DNA of 15,358 nucleotides, from NCBI GenBank assembly GCA_946611445.1, contig CAMODP010000023.1:1-15358 (forward strand), read 5' to 3'. Below are positions 7,003 through 12,660 of this stretch, in pieces. Every line of letters starts with the position of its first letter. The first letter of the stretch is position 1. Both the position numbers and the translations under genes were made by a program. Below the pieces are notes generated by a model. That model did no database searches. It saw only the letters and a program-made list of their open reading frames with translations, and was not told where the DNA came from. The stretch is from an uncultured Eubacterium sp. (lineage in GTDB: Bacteria > Bacillota > Clostridia > Lachnospirales > Lachnospiraceae).

Positions 7003-8243
7003 CGATGTATGAGAACAATCAGGATTCCAGAGAGCGGGCAATTCTGTTTGCCGTGACCTGGGGAGACGAACAGGGAACAGCCGCTTCACTGCGGGAGCTG
7101 GAAGCCCTTACAGAGACTGCCGGCGCCGTGGCTGTCACCAGCCTCATGCAGAACAGGGCATTTCCTGATCCGGGAACGTATCTGGGAAAGGGAAAGATAG
7201 AGGAGCTGGCCGAGATGCTGGCCCTGCTGGAAGCGGATACGGTCATCTGCGATGATGAGCTGTCTCCTGCGCAGATGCGGAATCTGGAACGGGAGCTGTC
7301 CTGCAAGGTCTGCGACCGCACACTTTTAATTCTGGATATATTTGCTGCGCGGGCGCGTACCAGTGAAGGAAAAATCCAGGTGGAGCTGGCACAGCTCCGT
7401 TACAGGCAGGCGCACCTGGCAGGGCTGGGCGCTTCTCTCTCCAGGCTGGGCGGCGGCATCGGCACCCGCGGACCCGGAGAAAAAAAGCTGGAAATGGACC
7501 GGCGTCTGATCGCGGAGAGAATCGCGTCCCTTAACCACGAGCTGGAAGAGGTGCGGCGGCACAGAGATGTGATCCGCCAGGGAAGGCAGAAAGACGGCCG
7601 TCTGACCGCGGCAATCGTCGGCTATACCAACGCCGGAAAATCCACCCTGCTCAATGTTCTGACGAATGCGGGCGTTCTTGAAGAGGACGCGCTGTTTGCG
7701 ACGCTGGATCCCACCACGAGAAAACTGGAATTGCCCGGCGGAACGGAAATGCTTGTGACGGATACGGTCGGATTTATCCGAAAGCTGCCGCATCAGTTGA
7801 TTGACGCCTTTCGGAGCACGCTGGAGGAAACTGCGCTGGCGGATATGCTGATCCATGTGGTGGACGCCTCAAATCCGCAGGCAGAGCAGCAGATGGAGGT
7901 CGTCTACGCGACACTGAAGATGCTTGGTGCTGAGCAGAAACCGGTTCTTACCATATATAATAAACAGGACCGTCTGGACAGAAGAAGCGCGCTGCACGAC
8001 AGCCGCGCCGAGGCGGAGGTACGCACTTCCCTGAGACTGTGCAGGGGCCTGGATGAAGTCCTGCACGCACTGGAGGAAATGGTACTCTCCAGACAGATCT
8101 ATGTGGAGAGGCTGCTTCCCTACAGCCAGGGAGCACTGCTTGCGCAGATCAGGCAGAGAGGCAGACTGGAATCAGAGGAATATGAACAGGACGGCATCCG
8201 TATCCGGGCTTATGTGCCGCAGGATGTGTACGGAAGGCTGTGA
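6999..8243 (+). CDS. hflX: GTPase HflX, ribosome-splitting factor
   Basis: HflX binds the large subunit and splits stalled or idle 70S ribosomes, especially in stress. The 414-residue product has the HflX N-terminal domain (about 12-195), including YLGKGKIEEL (61-70), DELSPAQMRNLE (86-97), TSEGKIQVELAQLRY (121-135) and the glycine-rich segment GGGIGTRGPGEKKLEMDRR (151-169). The GTPase domain has G1 GYTNAGKST (208-216), the G2 region FATLDPTTR (233-241), G3 DTVGF (255-259) and G4 NKQD (321-324). A C-terminal domain ends at 414. The length is usual for the family. ATG at 6999 or 7005 are the only likely starts because a stop lies directly upstream. Together with rpmE, prmC and prfA it gives this region a translation theme. 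Confidence 0.97.
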   Translation: MTMYENNQDSRERAILFAVTWGDEQGTAASLRELEALTETAGAVAVTSLMQNRAFPDPGTYLGKGKIEELAEMLALLEADTVICDDELSPAQMRNLERELSCKVCDRTLLILDIFAARARTSEGKIQVELAQLRYRQAHLAGLGASLSRLGGGIGTRGPGEKKLEMDRRLIAERIASLNHELEEVRRHRDVIRQGRQKDGRLTAAIVGYTNAGKSTLLNVLTNAGVLEEDALFATLDPTTRKLELPGGTEMLVTDTVGFIRKLPHQLIDAFRSTLEETALADMLIHVVDASNPQAEQQMEVVYATLKMLGAEQKPVLTIYNKQDRLDRRSALHDSRAEAEVRTSLRLCRGLDEVLHALEEMVLSRQIYVERLLPYSQGALLAQIRQRGRLESEEYEQDGIRIRAYVPQDVYGRL

Positions 8244-8289
8244 TTGCATTTAAATCATAATATGACTTTACAGGAAAGGCAGGCAGAGT

Positions 8290-9363
8290 ATGAGCAGAGC
8301 AGGACAGGAACGGGTACGGAAGATCTTCGATACGACGGGCGCCGGTGCGCTGTTTATCACGGATCCGCACAACGTCGGATACATTTCCGGATTCATGGGG
8401 GAAGGAATGCTGTATCTCTCCCGGAACCGGAACGTGATCATTACGGATTCCCGGTACACAGAGGCGGCCGCCAGGCAGAGTGATTTTGAGATTATTGAAG
8501 AAAAGAATTCGCACAGACGTGTGAACATTCTGCGGGAGTGTATCAGCAGCGACGGGATCGACATAGTCGGATACGAAGACAATTATATGAAATGCAGTGA
8601 GTTCAGCCGCTACGCGAACGGCCTGCAGGAGGTGCAGCAGTGGCTGCCGCTGGAAAACCAGATTAACGCGATCCGGAGGATCAAGACCCCGGAAGAACTG
8701 GAGTGCCTGGCAAAGGCGGAGGCTGTCGGCGATGCCGCCTTTGCGGATATTCTGAATATTCTGAAGCCCGGCATGACGGAGCTGGAGACGGCAGCCGAGC
8801 TGGAATACCGCATGAAAAAGCATGGTGCGCAGGGCTTGTCTTTTGACACGATCATCGCTTCAGGGCTGAATTCTTCCATGCCGCACGCGGTTCCCGGAAA
8901 CAAAAAGCTGGAGACCGGCGATTTTGTGACCATGGATTTCGGCTGCGTGATCGACGGGTACTGCTCCGATATGACCCGGACGGTTGTGCTGGGCAAGGCG
9001 GATGAAAAGCAGAAGGAGATCTACAGTATCGTACTGCGGGCGCAGACGGAGGCACTGTCAGTTCTGAAGGCCGGAATGAAGGGCAGCGAGGTTGACGCCG
9101 TCGCCAGGAACATTATCCGTGATGCCGGCTACGGGGCGTATTTCGGACACGGACTGGGGCACAGTGTGGGACTGTACATTCATGAAGATCCGCGGCTTTC
9201 GCCCACAGACGACACTGTTCTGGAAGAGAATATGATAGAGACAGTTGAGCCGGGCATCTATGTGCCCGGGTTCGGCGGAGTACGGATTGAAGATATGGTG
9301 GTCGTGACAGCGGACGGATGCCGGAATCTGGCACATTCCCCCAAGGAACTGATAGAGCTGTAA
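8290..9363 (+). CDS. M24 metallopeptidase, Xaa-Pro aminopeptidase-like
   Basis: This cytoplasmic enzyme probably removes an N-terminal residue that precedes proline, in peptide turnover. The 357-residue product has a creatinase-like N-terminal domain (1-125; ALFITDPHNVGYISGF, ITDSRYTEAA) and a pita-bread catalytic domain (about 130-350). All five metal ligands are visible: D216 and D227 (MDFGCVIDGYCSDMTR), H291 (GHGLGHSVG), E320 (VEPGIY) and E334 (RIEDMV), at the spacing seen in aminopeptidase P. H199 in MPHA is the likely extra active-site histidine. The length fits the short bacterial Xaa-Pro peptidases (PepQ/YpdF-like) rather than E. coli PepP, so no symbol is given. ATG at 8290 has AAGG at 8276-8279. 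The gene starts 46 bases after hflX across an AT-richer stretch without a convincing promoter. Confidence 0.93.
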   Translation: MSRAGQERVRKIFDTTGAGALFITDPHNVGYISGFMGEGMLYLSRNRNVIITDSRYTEAAARQSDFEIIEEKNSHRRVNILRECISSDGIDIVGYEDNYMKCSEFSRYANGLQEVQQWLPLENQINAIRRIKTPEELECLAKAEAVGDAAFADILNILKPGMTELETAAELEYRMKKHGAQGLSFDTIIASGLNSSMPHAVPGNKKLETGDFVTMDFGCVIDGYCSDMTRTVVLGKADEKQKEIYSIVLRAQTEALSVLKAGMKGSEVDAVARNIIRDAGYGAYFGHGLGHSVGLYIHEDPRLSPTDDTVLEENMIETVEPGIYVPGFGGVRIEDMVVVTADGCRNLAHSPKELIEL

Positions 9364-9406
9364 AAATGAAGAAGACAGCACAGCCCGATACGAGAGGAGT
9401 CAAGTT

Positions 9407-10126
9407 ATGAGTACAGCGGTTGACCTGAAACAGTATCTCAGCGAAAACAGCTATCCCGGACGGGGAATTGCAATCGGACGGACAGCAGACGGAACGAAGG
9501 CGGCACTGGCCTATTTCATAATGGGCAGGAGCGCCAACAGCCGGAACCGGGTCTTTGTGGAAGACGGGCAGGGCATCCGCACGCAGGCCTTTGATCCCGC
9601 GAAGCTCGAAGATCCGAGCCTGATTATCTACGCGCCGGTGCGTGTGCCGGATGAGACACATACCATTGTCACTAACGGGGATCAGACAGATACCGTATAT
9701 GACGGACTCCGCAGCGGCCTGTCTTTTGAAGAGAGCCTGCGCAGCCGCTGCTTTGAGCCGGACGGGCCGAACTACACGCCCCGGATCTCAGGTCTGCTGA
9801 CAGTGGCCGGCGGGACGTTCGGCTACACGATGTCCATCCTGAAAAGCAACGACGGCGATCCTGCGCAGTGCCTGCGGTTCACCTATGATTATCCGGACGC
9901 GCCTGTGGGTGAGGGACATTTCCTGTCTACGTATCTGCACGATGGCAGCCCGCTTCCCAGCTTTTCCGGGGAACCGCTGAAAATCCGCGTTCCCGGCAGC
10001 TGCGGCGAATGGGCGCAGGAACTCTGGGAGAGTCTGAATCCGGACAACAAGGTGTCTCTGTTTGTGCGTTATATCACAATCGCGGACGGCAGCTGTGAGT
10101 CGAAGATCATCAATAAAAACGTTTAA
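9407..10126 (+). CDS. purO: IMP cyclohydrolase, PurO type
   Basis: PurO closes the ring of FAICAR to give IMP, the last step of purine synthesis. It was first known from archaea and is unrelated to the cyclohydrolase domain of bacterial PurH. The 239-residue product carries features I associate with this family: YPGRGIAIG (16-24), MGRSANSRNRVF (39-50), TNGDQTDTVYDG (89-100), FEPDGPNYTPRI (116-127) and FLSTY (172-176). The assignment rests on these motifs and on the next gene, an AICAR formyltransferase without a cyclohydrolase domain, whose product this enzyme would use. ATG at 9407 has AGGAG (9395-9399) 7 bases upstream. It lies 43 bases after the peptidase gene. Confidence 0.9.
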   Translation: MSTAVDLKQYLSENSYPGRGIAIGRTADGTKAALAYFIMGRSANSRNRVFVEDGQGIRTQAFDPAKLEDPSLIIYAPVRVPDETHTIVTNGDQTDTVYDGLRSGLSFEESLRSRCFEPDGPNYTPRISGLLTVAGGTFGYTMSILKSNDGDPAQCLRFTYDYPDAPVGEGHFLSTYLHDGSPLPSFSGEPLKIRVPGSCGEWAQELWESLNPDNKVSLFVRYITIADGSCESKIINKNV

Positions 10127-10148
10127 TAAAGCCAGAAGAGGTGTTTAT

Positions 10149-11327
10149 ATGCAGGAATTACAGTTAAAATACGGCTGCAACCCGAACCAGAAGCCTTCCA
10201 GAATATATATGGCGGACGGCAGTGATCTCCCGGTGGAGGTGCTTTCCGGCAGACCGGGCTACATCAATTTCATGGATGCTTTTAACGGATGGCAGCTGGT
10301 GAGAGATCTGAAAAAGCAGACCGGCCTTCCGGCTGCGGCTTCCTTTAAGCATGTCTCCCCGGCAGGCGCTGCTGTCGGGCTGCCTCTGCCGGATGTGCTC
10401 CGGAAAATATACTGGGTTGACGACTGCGGGGATCTCTCACCGCTGGCGTGTGCCTATGCCAGGGCCAGGGGGGCCGACAGGATGTCTTCTTTCGGGGACT
10501 TTATCTCCCTTTCTGACGTATGTGACAGGGATACAGCCCTGCTGATCAGGCGAGAGGTATCAGACGGCGTGATCGCGCCCGGTTATACGGAGGAGGCGCT
10601 TGCTATCCTGCGCGCAAAGAAAAACGGCAATTATGTCGTGCTGAAAATCAATGAGGACTATATTCCTGAGCCGCTGGAGCGCCGTCAGATATTCGGCGTG
10701 ACATTTGAGCAGGGACGGCAGGAGCTTCTTATAGACGATGCGCTTCTTTCCAACATTGTGACAGAGCAGAAGGAGCTGTCTGAAGAAGCGAAACGTGATC
10801 TCAAGATCGCCCTGATCACATTGAAGTACACCCAGTCCAACTCGGTCTGCTATGTCAAAGACGGACAGGCCATCGGCGTCGGCGCCGGACAGCAGTCCCG
10901 GGTACACTGTACAAGACTGGCAGGGCAGAAGGCAGACAACTGGTGGCTGCGCCAGTGCCCGAAGGTTCTGGAACTCCCCTTCCTGGAGGGAATCCGCAGG
11001 GCGGACAGAGATAACGCGATTGATGTATATATCGGCAGCGAATACAGAGATGTGCTGGAGGACGGTGCCTGGCAGCGCCTGTTCAGCCGCCGGCCGGAGG
11101 TTTTCACAGAGGAAGAGAAGCGTGCCTGGCTGGATCAGCTGACCGGCGTCTCACTGGGCTCAGACGCATTCTTCCCGTTTTCGGACAATATTGAGCGCGC
11201 GCACAAAAGCGGTGTTTGCTATATAGCGGAACCGGGAGGCTCCGTGCGGGATGACGCCGTCATCGAATGCTGCAACAAGTACGGCATGGTAATGGCCTTT
11301 ACGGGAATCCGTCTGTTCCATCACTGA
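10149..11327 (+). CDS. purH: AICAR formyltransferase (PurH without the cyclohydrolase domain)
   Basis: The enzyme transfers a formyl group from 10-formyltetrahydrofolate to AICAR, giving FAICAR, the substrate of PurO. The 392-residue product corresponds to the transferase domain only; standard bifunctional PurH has about 510-590 residues with an N-terminal MGS-like cyclohydrolase domain, which is absent here. Visible motifs are LKYGCNPNQKP (6-16), the catalytic Lys-His pair in ASFKHVSPAG (64-73; K67, H68), LKYTQSNSV (225-233), GAGQQSRVHC (245-254) and the C-terminal GIRLFHH. Although the frame is open upstream, ATG at 10149 is chosen: AGAGG (10137-10141) is well placed and the protein then starts just before the first family motif. 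It follows purO by 22 bases. Confidence 0.95.
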   Translation: MQELQLKYGCNPNQKPSRIYMADGSDLPVEVLSGRPGYINFMDAFNGWQLVRDLKKQTGLPAAASFKHVSPAGAAVGLPLPDVLRKIYWVDDCGDLSPLACAYARARGADRMSSFGDFISLSDVCDRDTALLIRREVSDGVIAPGYTEEALAILRAKKNGNYVVLKINEDYIPEPLERRQIFGVTFEQGRQELLIDDALLSNIVTEQKELSEEAKRDLKIALITLKYTQSNSVCYVKDGQAIGVGAGQQSRVHCTRLAGQKADNWWLRQCPKVLELPFLEGIRRADRDNAIDVYIGSEYRDVLEDGAWQRLFSRRPEVFTEEEKRAWLDQLTGVSLGSDAFFPFSDNIERAHKSGVCYIAEPGGSVRDDAVIECCNKYGMVMAFTGIRLFHH

Positions 11328-11362
11328 TATCCGCCGGCCGGACTGTGTGAGGAAAAACGGCA

Positions 11363-11605
11363 ATGCGAAGCGAAGAATTCAAAATGGAACGCCCGGGTCT
11401 GGTAGAGCCGGGCGACAGGGTGACCGTAACGGAAGGGCAGCTGCCTTCATCCTATTATTATACGATAATTCCTGCCGTCGCCATGAGCAGGAATTTCCAG
11501 CCTTACGAGAGACTGCAGTCCCGGGAAGGGGTCGTAAAGGATGTGCGGCAGACGGAACGGGGATACTATGTTATTGTGGAGTTTGACGAGGAGGACCCGG
11601 TGTGA
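11363..11605 (+). CDS. small uncharacterised protein (80 residues)
   Basis: I do not recognise this protein. It is soluble, with no signal peptide or membrane helix. After a charged N-terminus it contains EPGDRVTV (15-22), a Tyr-rich hydrophobic piece [15 protein letters not shown] (29-43), and a C-terminal part that reads like alternating beta strands ([20 protein letters not shown]). The last part resembles a small SH3-like barrel, but this is only an impression. GAGGA (11349-11353) lies 9 bases before ATG. Codon use matches the neighbours and its stop overlaps the start of the next small gene by 4 bases, so both are likely real and made together. It lies 35 bases after purH. Confidence 0.75.
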   Translation: MRSEEFKMERPGLVEPGDRVTVTEGQLPSSYYYTIIPAVAMSRNFQPYERLQSREGVVKDVRQTERGYYVIVEFDEEDPV

Positions 11606-11829
11606 AAGAATACGAAACCGTGTGGGAGATTTTCAACGAATGCCCGAACAATCAGATGCGCGATGTTTTTTTTGATGAGATTGAAACGGATGATCCGGAG
11701 GAATTCATCAAAAAGAAATTTGAGGATAAGGTCCTGACATATGACAAGACAGTCCGTCCCGACGGGACGATCGTGTTTGACATTGTGACTTCTGGCATCA
11801 GACAGCGCTACACGTTCACTGAAATCTGA
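11602..11829 (+). CDS. small uncharacterised acidic protein (75 residues)
   Basis: I do not recognise this protein. The 75-residue product is acidic and soluble, with no cysteine cluster beyond a single Cys14. Its N-terminal half looks helical ([20 protein letters not shown], then an Asp/Glu-rich [15 protein letters not shown]), and its C-terminal half looks like strands ([20 protein letters not shown]). The GTG start overlaps the stop of the preceding gene (GTGA) and has GAGGAGG (11588-11594) 7 bases upstream, a strong site. The pair sits between purH and mrp; a link to the Mrp ATPase 18 bases downstream is possible but not shown. Confidence 0.78.
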   Translation: MKEYETVWEIFNECPNNQMRDVFFDEIETDDPEEFIKKKFEDKVLTYDKTVRPDGTIVFDIVTSGIRQRYTFTEI

Positions 11830-11847
11830 GAGGGCAGCGGAAGAGAT

Positions 11848-12642
11848 ATGAGCGAAAAAAAAGCATTTGACAAGAGTCAGTTTCAGGTGGAAGAAAACCC
11901 ATATTCCAATATTTCCCATGTGATCGGCGTCGTCAGCGGCAAGGGCGGCGTAGGAAAATCGCTGGTGACGGCTTCTCTGGCGAATCTGATGGCCGGGCAG
12001 GGGTATGAGGTCGGCATACTGGATGCCGATATCACAGGACCGTCCATTCCGAAGATGTACGGCCTGCACGGGCCGGCTGTCGGGGATGACAACGGGCTGT
12101 ATCCGCTGCAGGCAGAGAACGGTGTCTCCGTCATGTCCGTGAACCTGATCCTGCCGCAGGAAGAAGATCCGGTGATCTGGCGGGGGCCGGTCATCGCAAA
12201 TATGGTAAAGCAGTTCTACACAGATGTTGTCTGGGGACAGCTGGATTATCTGTTCGTTGATATGCCGCCCGGAACCGGAGATGTGCCGCTGACGGTCTTT
12301 CAGTCACTGCCGCTGGACGGTGTCGTGATTGTCACATCGCCCCAGGATCTGGTGAAGATGATCGTGAAGAAGGCGTACCGGATGGCTGCCCAGATGGATA
12401 TTCCTGTTCTCGGCGTAGTGGAAAACTACAGTTATATTACCTGTCCGGACTGCGGAAAGGTCATCCGGCTGTTTGGAGAGAGCCATATCGATGAGGTGGC
12501 TGCGGAGCTCGGTATCCCCGTTCTGGGCAAACTGCCCATACGGCCGGAACTGGCGGAAGCCGCTGATGCCGGAGACTTTGCGGGCGTGCTGAATACTGAT
12601 CTGGACGAGGCGGCTGTGCGGATACGCGGATTGAACGGATAA
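11848..12642 (+). CDS. mrp: Mrp/NBP35 family P-loop ATPase, Fe-S cluster carrier
   Basis: Members of this family bind and hand over Fe-S clusters as dimers. The 264-residue product has the deviant Walker A GKGGVGKS (31-38), a switch region DADITGPSIPKMYG (59-72), MPPGTGD (139-145), TSPQDLVKM (163-171) and the CPDC motif (199-202) whose two cysteines bridge the dimer through a cluster. The N-terminal DUF59/MIP18 domain of longer Mrp proteins is missing, and so is the cysteine-rich N-terminus that I recall from some clostridial relatives. ATG at 11848 follows a purine-rich site (GGAAGAG, 11839-11845). The next gene encodes a helicase with a likely Fe-S cluster. Confidence 0.94.
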   Translation: MSEKKAFDKSQFQVEENPYSNISHVIGVVSGKGGVGKSLVTASLANLMAGQGYEVGILDADITGPSIPKMYGLHGPAVGDDNGLYPLQAENGVSVMSVNLILPQEEDPVIWRGPVIANMVKQFYTDVVWGQLDYLFVDMPPGTGDVPLTVFQSLPLDGVVIVTSPQDLVKMIVKKAYRMAAQMDIPVLGVVENYSYITCPDCGKVIRLFGESHIDEVAAELGIPVLGKLPIRPELAEAADAGDFAGVLNTDLDEAAVRIRGLNG

Positions 12643-12660
12643 GGGAGGCTCCTGCAGCCT
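12643..12660 (+). promoter_or_regulatory. Shine-Dalgarno site and hairpin before the nuclease-helicase start
   Basis: GGGAGG (12643-12648) lies 12 bases before the ATG. AGGCT (12646-12650) can pair with AGCCT (12656-12660) around CCTGC, ending exactly at the start codon. The hairpin would take up half of the Shine-Dalgarno site, or, if only transient, shorten the effective spacing. Either could tune translation; this is inference. Confidence 0.4.

Noticed and set aside
8244..8289. Possible promoter between hflX and the peptidase gene (TTGCAT, CATAAT)
   Set aside because: The boxes are too close together for a sigma-A promoter, and no other pairing with a 16-18 base spacing was found.
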